Below, piece by piece: positions 26,183 to 34,101 of a DNA stretch of 64,000 nucleotides. The DNA is from Gemmatimonadaceae bacterium (GTDB taxonomy: Bacteria > Gemmatimonadota > Gemmatimonadetes > Gemmatimonadales > Gemmatimonadaceae): positions 17,263 to 81,262 of the forward strand of contig JACVCD010000022.1 of assembly GCA_016742275.1 (NCBI GenBank), given 5' to 3'. Made by a program: the position numbers and the translations under genes. How positions within the stretch are numbered: position 1 is the stretch's first letter; each line of letters opens with the position of its first letter. The notes under the pieces are model-generated. The model ran no database searches. It saw nothing but the letters and a program-made list of their open reading frames with translations, and had not been told where the DNA came from.

Positions 26183-28462
26183 TTAGTTCGCTGCGGTGCC
26201 TGTCTTCTGGCCTTGCAGCCAGTAGCCAAACCACTGACGGAGTCGACCGAGTCGATCCACCAGCAGCCACGGCTCACCCGTGCGGCTCAGGTCGTGATTG
26301 GAGCGCGGATAACGAATCAGTTCAACCGGCACGCCCTGCTTCTTGAGGGACATGAACCAGATCTCGGCGCTACCCATCGGCGTGCGATGATCCTCTTCGC
26401 TCTGCACGATCAGCATGGGCGTCTTGACCTTGTTCACGTAGCGGATCGGCGAAAGCGTGTCGTACAGCGCCTGGTTGTCCCACGGCTTGCCGTAGAATTC
26501 AAACTCCGTGAGGCCCTGTGCGTCGCTCGCGCCATACCAGTACGTCCAGTCGGTGATCGTGCGGTCCGTCTGAATCGCGGCAAAGCGATTGGTCTTCGTG
26601 GCCATCCATGTGGTCATGAAGCCACCGTACGAACCACCTGATGCACCGAGCTTGGTGTTGTCGACATCAGGACGCGCCGCCACGATGTCCACGGCCTTCA
26701 TGAGGTCTTCGTAGTCTTCCATGCCCCAACGGCCACGCGTGCTGTACGTGAACTCCGCGCCGTAGCCGCTCGAACCACGCGGGTTGGTGAACAGCACGAA
26801 CATGCCCTGCGCGGCGAGATTCTGGAATTCGTCGAACCAGCCTTCGCCGTAGGCCGAATGCGGACCGCCGTGAATGTAGATCACGAGCGGATACTTCTTG
26901 CCGGCCTCGTAGCCATACGGCTTCATCAGCCAGCCTTCGATTTCGACGTTACCCACGCTCTTGTACGTGAAGCGCTCCGCGTCGCTCCACACCACATCGG
27001 CGTTGACTTCCTTGTTGAAGTCCGTGAGCTGACGCTCACCGGTGCCTTCGCCCGTGGCGACAAAGAGCTCGGTCGGACGCGTGAGGCTCGTGGCCACATA
27101 CGCCATCACCTTGCCCGCCGCATCGTAGCTCACACCACGCACCTGACGACGACCGCCGACCAGTTCCTTCGGCGGCGTCTTGCCGGTCATGTCGGCGCGC
27201 AGCACGGCCGAACGACCACCAATGTCGGCCGTGAACTGAATGCCTGTCTTGAGCCAATCGAAATCACCCGGCTCATACTGCCAGTTGCCCAACAGATTCG
27301 TTGGTGTGCCACCAGCGACGTTGATCGTGTAGATGCTCGAGTTCTTCGTACGGGCCGGACGACCGATAAACGCCAACTGCTTGCCGTCAGCCGACCACGT
27401 GAGGTTCGACTCGGCACCCATCCACTCGGCCACCTTCCGTGGCGTACCACCGTCGATACCGATGACGTAAATGTCGGCATCGTTCCGCTCCGCCTCATCG
27501 CGCGCCTTGTTGTACGGCAACTTGGCCAGCGAATCGCGCTCCATGTCGACCACGGAGTCCGCGCGGAGACGCGAATCGGCCACGAAGGCGATCCACTGTC
27601 CATCGGGGCTGACCGTCGCGCCACGATGTGAGTACGCGACATTCGTGATCTGCTTGCGCGCCGTGTCGCCAACCGTCTGACGGAACAGCTGCTGCGGACG
27701 CCACGTCCGCGCGGTCTGACGACCGGGCACGAACCCAACGCCATTGCTCTTGTACGTCATGTCGACCACATGACGTCCATCGAATCGCGCAGGCACTGAC
27801 GGACGCGTGATGGCATCGAACGGAGGACGCGCCATCGGCTGCATCTGTCCGAACGCATTGTTGGTCGGTCCTGCAGGAACCGGAGCTGCGGCATCCGTGA
27901 ACACAGCGAATGCGCCCGTTGCCGGCATCGAACCGTTGGGATACTCGGGCACCTGCACTGCCTCGCCCGCCGTCTGATCAAGACGAATGGCCCAGGTGTT
28001 TCCGCGGCCGCCGTTGCGCTGCGAATTGAAGAACAGATACTTGCCGTCAGCCGACCACCGCGGATTGCTGCTCTCGGTAGCCGGTGAGGTCCAACGCTGC
28101 GGCTCGCCGCCGGCCGTGTTCACCACCCACACTTCGCTGTGGCGACGGTTTTCGCTTTCGACCGCGCGCGTGACCGTCATGGCGACCCGCTTGCCATCCG
28201 GGGAGACGGCTGGCGCTCCCACGTTCGTAACGCGGTACCAATCCCCCAGCATCATGGCGCGCGGGCCCTTGGGCAGCGCAGGCGTCGCCGCGGGACCTGC
28301 CGGCCGTGCAACGGCTCCTGCGCCAGCACCGCCACGACCGCCAGGTTGAGCGCCGAGTGATGAATGGGGCGCCATGAGCGGGGCTGCCGCTGCAAGCACC
28401 AGGAAGGACACACCGCCGGTGTGACGGCGCCGCCAGGGGGCGGACAGGATCGAAAGCGACAT
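26183..28462 (-). CDS. S9 family peptidase (prolyl oligopeptidase / acylaminoacyl type)
   Basis: 759 residues with a signal peptide (about 1-38), so likely periplasmic or exported. Residues about 60-480 are WD40-like beta-propeller blades (SPDGKRVAMTV, WSADGKYLFF, SPDGQWIAFV, WSADGKQLAFI). The C-terminal alpha/beta-hydrolase has nucleophile Ser611 in GGSYGGF, an acidic residue in QSEEDHRTP, and His in SNHDLSRTGEPW. It degrades proline-containing or acylated peptides. A Gly/Ala-rich linker follows the signal. ATG at 28462. Confidence 0.93.
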   Translation of the reverse strand: MSLSILSAPWRRRHTGGVSFLVLAAAAPLMAPHSSLGAQPGGRGGAGAGAVARPAGPAATPALPKGPRAMMLGDWYRVTNVGAPAVSPDGKRVAMTVTRAVESENRRHSEVWVVNTAGGEPQRWTSPATESSNPRWSADGKYLFFNSQRNGGRGNTWAIRLDQTAGEAVQVPEYPNGSMPATGAFAVFTDAAAPVPAGPTNNAFGQMQPMARPPFDAITRPSVPARFDGRHVVDMTYKSNGVGFVPGRQTARTWRPQQLFRQTVGDTARKQITNVAYSHRGATVSPDGQWIAFVADSRLRADSVVDMERDSLAKLPYNKARDEAERNDADIYVIGIDGGTPRKVAEWMGAESNLTWSADGKQLAFIGRPARTKNSSIYTINVAGGTPTNLLGNWQYEPGDFDWLKTGIQFTADIGGRSAVLRADMTGKTPPKELVGGRRQVRGVSYDAAGKVMAYVATSLTRPTELFVATGEGTGERQLTDFNKEVNADVVWSDAERFTYKSVGNVEIEGWLMKPYGYEAGKKYPLVIYIHGGPHSAYGEGWFDEFQNLAAQGMFVLFTNPRGSSGYGAEFTYSTRGRWGMEDYEDLMKAVDIVAARPDVDNTKLGASGGSYGGFMTTWMATKTNRFAAIQTDRTITDWTYWYGASDAQGLTEFEFYGKPWDNQALYDTLSPIRYVNKVKTPMLIVQSEEDHRTPMGSAEIWFMSLKKQGVPVELIRYPRSNHDLSRTGEPWLLVDRLGRLRQWFGYWLQGQKTGTAAN

Positions 28463-28570
28463 ACGGGCGATCCGGGAAGGGAGAAACAGGACAAGGTGGG
28501 ACGGGCCGCAGCCCGAACAAGAAAGCTAGAACATTTGGGCAAGAATTGTGACGTCCTGACCAAAAAATCC

Positions 28571-28599
28571 TTGCCGTTTCGCGTGTTGGGGCCTAGGAT
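28571..28599 (+). promoter_or_regulatory. Consensus promoter of the putative structured RNA
   Basis: TTGCCG (28571-28576), exactly 17 bases, TAGGAT (28594-28599). It points into a 300-base stretch that contains no ordinary gene. Confidence 0.55.
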
Positions 28600-28757
28600 G
28601 TTGGCAATCGCGGAGGAGCGGCCGCGTTCCGAGAGGAATCTCCATTGCCGACAGCCAGTCGGACCACTGGAGCACAGCCTTCGGTGACAGGATGCAGGAC
28701 CGTAGTAAATCGGTGAACGTCAACCCGATGTCCCACCCAACTCGAGGAGGTGATCAA

Positions 28758-28823
28758 TTGTCTAGCGTCAGTCCCCTAACCGGTATGTCCTGGGCAGGCG
28801 GTCTCCTGATCGGCGCCCGGTAA
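28758..28823 (+). CDS. Possible 21-residue small ORF with perfect Shine-Dalgarno
   Basis: AGGAGGTGATC (28745-28755) is an 11-base perfect complement to the 16S rRNA 3' end, 7 bases before a TTG that opens a 21-codon frame ending TAA. The peptide begins MSSVSPLTGMSW and ends GGLLIGAR. The AGGA of this site is paired in the helix CTCGAGGA/TCCTCGAG, so translation may be structure-controlled. An in-frame ATG at 28785 lacks a ribosome site. Too short to be sure it is translated. Confidence 0.3.
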   Translation: MSSVSPLTGMSWAGGLLIGAR

Positions 28824-28867
28824 ATCGGGTACTCCGGTTCGGGATCCTCGAGCCGGCAGGGAATCAT

Positions 28868-28902
28868 GAAGGGCCGCCCCGAGCAATCGGTGGCGGCCCT
28901 TC
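28868..28902. terminator. Strong GNRA-capped hairpin at the end of the RNA unit
   Basis: GAAGGGCCGCC-CCGA-GCAA-TCGG-T-GGCGGCCCTTC, 15 pairs with one bulge. A short T-rich stretch (GTCGTTTCC) follows on the plus strand. It may also serve the converging SDR gene. Confidence 0.65.
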
Positions 28903-28926
28903 GTCGTTTCCGGTGGTGAATTCTCT

Positions 28927-29709
28927 TCAGGAAGTCGGCACCGTTCCACCGTCGATTGTGTACTCGGTGCCAGTAATCGACGTCGCACGTGCGGATGCCA
29001 GGAAGGTGATAAGGTCTGCGATCTCGGCAGGCGCTGCGGGTCGGCCAAGTGGGATGCCCCCTAGTGCATCCATGACGATTTTCTTGCCGCCCTCGTAGTC
29101 AGTTCCGGCCGATGCCGCTAGCCGATTCGCGAAGTCGACGGATGCCTCAGTTTCGATCCATCCCGGCGACACGCGTACCACGCGAATGCCCTTCGGAGAA
29201 ACTTCTTTCGACAGGCTCTTGCTGTAGGTGGACAATGCCGCCTTTGCCGACGCGTAAGCCGTCGTAGACTCCCACAGCGGCAGGTCATGCTGAATGGAAG
29301 TGACGTGAATGATCACGCCAGAGCCCTGTTCAATCATCGCAGGGAGCAACGCGCGATCAATACGAACGGACGGCAGGAGATTCAGGTTCAACTCTGCCTC
29401 CCATGCGTGATCAGTCAGCGCCGCGAAACCACCAGATGGTGCGCTCGAACCACCCAGCGAATTGACGATGACGTCTACACCACCGAAGTAATCTTTCACA
29501 GCGTCGGTGACCACTTTGCAGCCTTCTGCCGTCATCAGATCGGCTGCGACATAGTGGACATTCTCCACTTTCTGTGTCGGAATGGTGCGTGCCGTAGTCA
29601 TGACTCGCATACCTGCGCGGCTCAGGGACTCTACAACCGCAGTGCCCAATCCCTTGGTACCGCCAGTAACGAGGGCGCGAAGACCCGCCAGTTCCAGATC
29701 GAAGCTCAC
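28927..29709 (-). CDS. Short-chain dehydrogenase/reductase
   Basis: 260 residues. NAD(P)-binding TGGTKGLG near residue 15, active-site Ser in HVTSIQHD, and catalytic Tyr-x3-Lys in AYASAKAAL; the end [15 protein letters not shown] is classical SDR. GTG at 29709 overlaps the stop of the NTF2-like gene (GTGA). Together with the divergent HxlR regulator it forms a small detoxification-type module; the substrate is unknown. Confidence 0.9.
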   Translation of the reverse strand: MSFDLELAGLRALVTGGTKGLGTAVVESLSRAGMRVMTTARTIPTQKVENVHYVAADLMTAEGCKVVTDAVKDYFGGVDVIVNSLGGSSAPSGGFAALTDHAWEAELNLNLLPSVRIDRALLPAMIEQGSGVIIHVTSIQHDLPLWESTTAYASAKAALSTYSKSLSKEVSPKGIRVVRVSPGWIETEASVDFANRLAASAGTDYEGGKKIVMDALGGIPLGRPAAPAEIADLITFLASARATSITGTEYTIDGGTVPTS

Positions 29710-30035
29710 GATGTGACCCTCAGCGTTCCGATCTTGTCGCCATCAAGCCCGAAGATGAAGCGCAGATCAAGCGGACTTCCCGGAAAGTTGCCTACACAGT
29801 TCGCGGTGACGATCACCTCGCCACCGACCTCTTCAATGGCAATTGGTGTCGCGACTGACTCGTACTTCTCCCACGAATCCACCATCCAGTTTCGAATTTC
29901 TACCCGTCCGGTGTGCGTCTTCCCCTCATCCTTCACAACAGCATCAGGGGCAAAGCAGTCTGCTGAAACGTCGCCCGCATAATCGGTCGCGAAATACTCG
30001 GCGACGGGTGTCGGTAGTTGCATCGTCATGTCCAT
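29706..30035 (-). CDS. NTF2-like / SnoaL-like small protein
   Basis: 109 residues, a typical cone-shaped NTF2 domain: [34 protein letters not shown] at the start and a C-terminal [17 protein letters not shown]. Such proteins are small isomerases, hydrolases or binding proteins. It is co-transcribed with the SDR gene and divergent from an HxlR regulator by 66 bases. Function unassigned. Confidence 0.85.
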   Translation of the reverse strand: MDMTMQLPTPVAEYFATDYAGDVSADCFAPDAVVKDEGKTHTGRVEIRNWMVDSWEKYESVATPIAIEEVGGEVIVTANCVGNFPGSPLDLRFIFGLDGDKIGTLRVTS

Positions 30036-30065
30036 GCTCGCGTGATCTGGGTGCAGGCAGTTCAG

Positions 30066-30095
30066 TTGCCTGTGCGCGCATGTTGCGGGTATACT
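30066..30095 (+). promoter_or_regulatory. Promoter of the HxlR gene, leaderless arrangement
   Basis: TTGCCT (30066-30071), 18 bases, TATACT (30090-30095), then only six bases to the ATG at 30102. It lies in the 66-base divergent region, so the HxlR protein could control both sides. Confidence 0.6.
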
Positions 30096-30101
30096 GAAAC
30101 T

Positions 30102-30485
30102 ATGACAAGTACAGACGAAAAAGTGGGGTACTTACCTGAAGGTAAGCGGCCTCCGACGGTGGTTGATGCTGCGGAAGGGGTGGAAGAGATCCTCAAGATT
30201 CTCGAGGGTCGTTGGAAGCTGCTCATTCTGTTCCATCTGTTCGGTGGCAAGCTGCTGCGATTCTCTGATCTTGAACGGGCCATTCCTGCGATCTCACAGA
30301 AGATGCTCATTCAGCAACTTCGGCAGATGGAGATTGATGGAGTTGTTCGGCGCATTGTCCATCATCAGGTACCGCCCAAAGTCGAATATGGATTGACGGA
30401 TTGGGGTCAAGCGCTGTGTCCTGTGCTCGATGGACTCCTCAAGTGGGGGGCGATGCGTGATGCATACATGAAGCCGGATCAATAG
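30102..30485 (+). CDS. HxlR-family transcriptional regulator
   Basis: 127 residues. The winged-helix HxlR core is clear: LKILEGRWKLLILFHLFGGKLLRFSDLERAIPAISQKML (in part), followed by LRQMEIDGVVRR and the wing VPPKVEYGLTDWG. These regulators often respond to electrophiles or aldehydes and control adjacent oxidoreductases. The core lacks an N-terminal cysteine of the sensing type, so the signal is unclear; the only Cys is near residue 107. GC content of this gene is visibly lower than its neighbours. Confidence 0.92.
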   Translation: MTSTDEKVGYLPEGKRPPTVVDAAEGVEEILKILEGRWKLLILFHLFGGKLLRFSDLERAIPAISQKMLIQQLRQMEIDGVVRRIVHHQVPPKVEYGLTDWGQALCPVLDGLLKWGAMRDAYMKPDQ

Positions 30486-30514
30486 ATCGTTATGCCGCTG
30501 CCCCCCCCCGCGAC

Positions 30515-31498
30515 TCAGGGCGTGGCGCGCTTCTGCTTGGCAATGTCGTTCAATGCCGCATCAGCACGACGCATCAGTGCGTAGGCGTACTCCATCGTGC
30601 CGCGGAAGAATGTGGGGTTCACCTTGTCGGCATCATCACCCGACTTGTGATAGTCCGGATGATCTTCGACGCCGAGGTACAGAAATGGGATGCCCTTGGC
30701 GTGAAAGGCGCCGTGATCGGATGAATTGGTCCAGTCGTCGCCCGGCTTGAGATCCTTGGTATCATGACCAAAGCGGATGGTCACGGCGCTGCCCTTGGCG
30801 GCATTCTCCGCCACGGCCTTGAGCGCTGGGGTGTGCGACGTGCCAGCCACCCACAGGGCGCCTGCATCCTGACGCGCCACCATATCGAGATTGATATTCA
30901 TGCCGATCGTTTCGAGCGGCACGGGTGGCGCTGCAACAAATGCGCGGGCTCCTTGCAGTCCGGACTCCTCGGCGTCAAAGAACGCGAGGATGACATCATG
31001 CGTGGGGCGTTCGCGCATAAGCCGCTCGGCGATCATGAGCAACGTGACACAGCCTGACGCATCATCATCGGCGCCGTTGAACACTTCGCCATTACGCACA
31101 CCGAGGTGATCGTAGTGGGCGCTCATCACCAGCGCCGGGCCACTACGATTGGTACCGCGGATACGCGCGACCACGTTCACACCATTTGTGTCGGTTGAAC
31201 CATTGCGAGCGCGAATGGTGAACGGGTGTTCGAAGCTTGCCCCCACCGGCTCCGCGCCGATGGTCTTCAGTTCGGAAATCAACCAGCGACGTGCCTTGGC
31301 CGCACCCGGTGTTCCCGCGCGACGTCCTTCCATGGAGTCGGCCGCGAGAATGGAGAGGCGCTGCATGAGACGCGCAGTGGTGGCGTCGTTTGTCGCGCCT
31401 GCCTGAGCGTGGACTTGTACGGGTACAAGCAAAGCGCCAACAACTCCGCACTGCACGAGCGCGCGAATACCCCGTTTCCAGCGACTGCCTGTATGCAT
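30515..31498 (-). CDS. M28 family zinc aminopeptidase, exported
   Basis: 327 residues from the ATG at 31498, which has a GAGG Shine-Dalgarno; signal peptide about 1-33 ending VHAQA. Metal ligands of the M28 family are visible: SAHYDH, NGADDDASG, DAEESG, NLDMV, and the late histidine in SDHGAFHAKGIPFLYLG. It removes N-terminal residues or hydrolyses dipeptides in the periplasm. It follows the hypothetical membrane gene by 29 bases and could be the last gene of the thrA operon. A longer frame starts further upstream but without a ribosome site. Confidence 0.9.
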   Translation of the reverse strand: MHTGSRWKRGIRALVQCGVVGALLVPVQVHAQAGATNDATTARLMQRLSILAADSMEGRRAGTPGAAKARRWLISELKTIGAEPVGASFEHPFTIRARNGSTDTNGVNVVARIRGTNRSGPALVMSAHYDHLGVRNGEVFNGADDDASGCVTLLMIAERLMRERPTHDVILAFFDAEESGLQGARAFVAAPPVPLETIGMNINLDMVARQDAGALWVAGTSHTPALKAVAENAAKGSAVTIRFGHDTKDLKPGDDWTNSSDHGAFHAKGIPFLYLGVEDHPDYHKSGDDADKVNPTFFRGTMEYAYALMRRADAALNDIAKQKRATP

Positions 31499-31527
31499 GT
31501 GTTCCTCTTGAATTTGATACCGCTTGC

Positions 31528-31995
31528 CTACTCCAACTCTTTCCATGCCGCCGCAATGAGCGCCAGGCCGAAAGCGAGATACCCCAAGGAAAGCCAGTGA
31601 GGATGGCCCGTATACAGGCTGCTAAGGAACGGGTACATGAACCCAACCAGACCCGTGATCGCGCCCATCCGCCGCCGCTTGTATAGCAGTCCCGTGATCA
31701 GTCCCGTGCTGAGGATATACACGGAATTTCGCACGAGGATACGAGGTATCCACTCAGGTTCGAGGGGCGTTGGTCCGTCAAAGAGCCCGATGCCGGAGGC
31801 CGCGAGGTACACCGAATTGGCCATACCAGTCAGTGTGCCAAGTCCGAAAAATCCGATCAAGAGACGCAGCGGCCACGACGCCTTGGGCCTCTCAACCGGC
31901 ACCGGCACCGCCGGCTCCTCGTACTCCACCACCATACGGCCACCAGGAAATTCCTGCGCCTGCGACTGCTGCGATTCATCAACACGTACGTCCAT
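31528..31995 (-). CDS. Hypothetical membrane protein
   Basis: 155 residues. An acidic, Gln/Pro-rich soluble N-terminus of about 40 residues is followed by four hydrophobic helices (about 43-66, 86-104, 108-127, 134-151). No family recognised. It sits 20 bases after the SDR-like gene in the apparent thr operon. Confidence 0.7.
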   Translation of the reverse strand: MDVRVDESQQSQAQEFPGGRMVVEYEEPAVPVPVERPKASWPLRLLIGFFGLGTLTGMANSVYLAASGIGLFDGPTPLEPEWIPRILVRNSVYILSTGLITGLLYKRRRMGAITGLVGFMYPFLSSLYTGHPHWLSLGYLAFGLALIAAAWKELE

Positions 31996-32015
31996 TGCTA
32001 CCTCCTCCGTTCAGA

Positions 32016-32756
32016 TCACCACGCCCGCTCGGCACCCGTCCAATCCACGAAGTGTCCACTGCGCTGACGTGGCAATCGCTCACACTGCATCAGCAACCCA
32101 AGTGCGATATCCTCGAGCTGCAGAGGCGACTCGCCGGCATCCTCGGCCGACTTGTCGATTACACCACCATTGCCGAGGCATACCACAATCTGCTCCTCGG
32201 CCAGATCATGCGCCAAGGTGCGCGTGAGCATGTGAAGACCAGCGGCGCTGGCACTCTGCGCATACGCGCCACCACTGATTTTCTCGGTGAGCGAACCTTC
32301 CGATGTGCTCACCATCAGTACCCGCGCACCTTCACCTCGGGCCAGCCACGGCAACAGCGTGCGCGCGAGCAGCACCGGCGCAACGGCATGCCGCCGATAG
32401 TGCTCGGTCAATCCCGTGGATGTGAGCGTGGGCAGATGCGCATCGCGCGCCTGATCCTTGGGTCGCTCATGCGGCCCATCTTCTGCAGGCGCCAAGACCA
32501 GCAGATCGAGTGAATCGGTGAGACTCTCGAGCACCGGTACCGCATCAGCGACACTGGCCGGGTCGGCGGGATCGAGTGCAATGAGTTCGAGTCCACCAAA
32601 CTCCGCGCGCAAATCAGCCAGCACCGGGACCCGCGCCGGATTGCGGCAACTCGCATACACCGTGTCGCCGCGGATGAGGCACTGACGCACCAGCTCGATG
32701 CCCAGAGGGCGCGACGCGCCGGTCACCAATGTGCGACGCGCACCGAGCGCGTTCAT
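32016..32756 (-). CDS. Degenerate SDR-fold protein coupled to thrC
   Basis: 246 residues with an SDR-like Rossmann pattern, but the cofactor motif is TGASRPLG (Pro replaces a conserved Gly) and the catalytic segment reads AYAQSAS, so the Lys of Tyr-x3-Lys is Ala. Tyr and an upstream Ser (MVSTSEG) remain. The ATG overlaps the thrC stop (ATGA). It may be a non-catalytic or atypical reductase; a link to threonine synthesis rests only on position. Confidence 0.8.
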   Translation of the reverse strand: MNALGARRTLVTGASRPLGIELVRQCLIRGDTVYASCRNPARVPVLADLRAEFGGLELIALDPADPASVADAVPVLESLTDSLDLLVLAPAEDGPHERPKDQARDAHLPTLTSTGLTEHYRRHAVAPVLLARTLLPWLARGEGARVLMVSTSEGSLTEKISGGAYAQSASAAGLHMLTRTLAHDLAEEQIVVCLGNGGVIDKSAEDAGESPLQLEDIALGLLMQCERLPRQRSGHFVDWTGAERAW

Positions 32757-34099
32757 GACGACCTCGAGTTGCTGATCACGCGAGCAACGGCATCCACCGT
32801 GGCATCAATCTCAATCGGACGATTCGCACCAGCCACATCGTCGCGCTCCTGGTGAATGTTCACCAGCGTGCCAGGGTCCTTCAGCACATGGCCCGTAAGA
32901 ATGGCCACCACACGATCGCTGCCACGAATGACACCCGCGCGCACGAGTTGACGCACACCGGCCACACTGGCGGCGCTGGCCGGTTCGCATCCCACACCGG
33001 CCGCGTCCACCACCACCTTGGCTTCGATGATCTCATCGTCGGTTACGCTGAGTACGAGGCCATTGGTTTCGCGAATGGCGCGTACCGCACGATCCCACGA
33101 CGCCGGGTCACCAATGCGAATGGCAGTGGCAATCGTCTCGGCCTGCACACGATGACGCGTGGTAAATCCTTCGCTGAATCCCTTCGCAAAGGGCGCCGAT
33201 CCTGCCGCCTGAACCGACACGATGCGCGGTAGACGCGTGATCAAGCCCAGTGCATGCGCTTCCCGCAGCGCTTTGCCAAAGGCGGCCGTGTTTCCGAGGT
33301 TGCCCGCCGGCAGCACGATGAAATCCGGTGCATCCCATTCGAGCTGCTGCAACAGCTCAAACACGATGGTCTTCTGCCCTTCCACGCGCCACGGATTGAT
33401 GGAGTTGAGCAGATAGATCCCCAACTCTTTCGACGCCGCTTGCACCAGTCGCAGACATTCATCGAAATCGCCGCGCACCAGCAGCGTGCGCGCACCATAG
33501 GCCAGTGTCTGCGCCATCTTGCCAAGCGCCACCTTGCCCGCCGGAACGAACACTAGGCCGGGAATACCGGCCTGCGCCGCGTAGGACGCCAGTGAGGCCG
33601 AGGTATTGCCGGTGCTGGCACATGCCACGGCCGAGGCGCCGGTGCGCACCGCCTGCGTGGTGCCCACGGTCATGCCGCGATCCTTGAAGGAACCCGTGGG
33701 ATTGTAGCCTTCGTGCTTGAGCAATAGCCCATCGCATCCGGCAAACTGCTGCACGCGCGCACGATTGAGTAACGGCGTATTGCCTTCCGGATGACTGGTG
33801 ATGGCATCACCTGCGGTTGGCATGATCAGCGATTCGTAGCGCCAAACACCAGAACCATGCCCACCGCGCATGCCACAGCACCGCGCATGCAACCGCTCCC
33901 GCAACGCAGCACCCGTCAGCGCCACACCATTGGCATCGGCCGGTGCACGATGCACGATGGCCAGCAAGCTGCCACACACTGGGCACGCGGGCGCCGCATC
34001 ACGCTCATCGAGCTCGTGACCACAGCCATCGCACCGCTGCACACTCTGCGCTCCCGGCGCTTCATGTGCAGACAGGAATACCGCATCGGAGATGGCCAT
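32753..34099 (-). CDS. thrC: Threonine synthase
   Basis: 448 residues from the ATG at 34099, two bases after the thrA stop. The PLP lysine is Lys139 in NPTGSFKDRG; ASTGNTSASLASYAA is the phosphate loop and PAGNLGNTAAFGKAL a second cofactor motif. An N-terminal zinc-ribbon-like segment has Cys23, Cys26, Cys39 and Cys42. It converts O-phosphohomoserine to threonine. The homoserine kinase gene is not in the window. A longer in-frame extension would overlap thrA and is rejected. Confidence 0.96.
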   Translation of the reverse strand: MAISDAVFLSAHEAPGAQSVQRCDGCGHELDERDAAPACPVCGSLLAIVHRAPADANGVALTGAALRERLHARCCGMRGGHGSGVWRYESLIMPTAGDAITSHPEGNTPLLNRARVQQFAGCDGLLLKHEGYNPTGSFKDRGMTVGTTQAVRTGASAVACASTGNTSASLASYAAQAGIPGLVFVPAGKVALGKMAQTLAYGARTLLVRGDFDECLRLVQAASKELGIYLLNSINPWRVEGQKTIVFELLQQLEWDAPDFIVLPAGNLGNTAAFGKALREAHALGLITRLPRIVSVQAAGSAPFAKGFSEGFTTRHRVQAETIATAIRIGDPASWDRAVRAIRETNGLVLSVTDDEIIEAKVVVDAAGVGCEPASAASVAGVRQLVRAGVIRGSDRVVAILTGHVLKDPGTLVNIHQERDDVAGANRPIEIDATVDAVARVISNSRSS

Positions 34100-34101
34100 G
34101 A

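Larger units (their letters stand above)
28605..28905 (+). ncRNA. Putative structured RNA, about 300 nt, undescribed
   Basis: The gap 28463-28926 holds no long frame but is dense in paired segments. GTTGGCAAT (28600-28608) pairs with ATTGCCGAC (28644-28652) enclosing CGCGG/CCGCG and a TTCC-GAGA-GGAA hairpin with a GNRA loop. CCAGT/ACTGG follows, then GGAC plus ATCGG (28697-28713) pairing with CCGAT plus GTCC (28725-28733). Then CTCGAGGA (28741-28748) pairs with TCCTCGAG (28845-28852), enclosing GATCA/TGATC and CCCG/CGGG helices. A long hairpin at 28868-28902 closes the unit. A consensus promoter precedes it. I do not see RNase P, tmRNA, SRP or known riboswitch signatures. Transcription is inferred. 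Confidence 0.4.
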
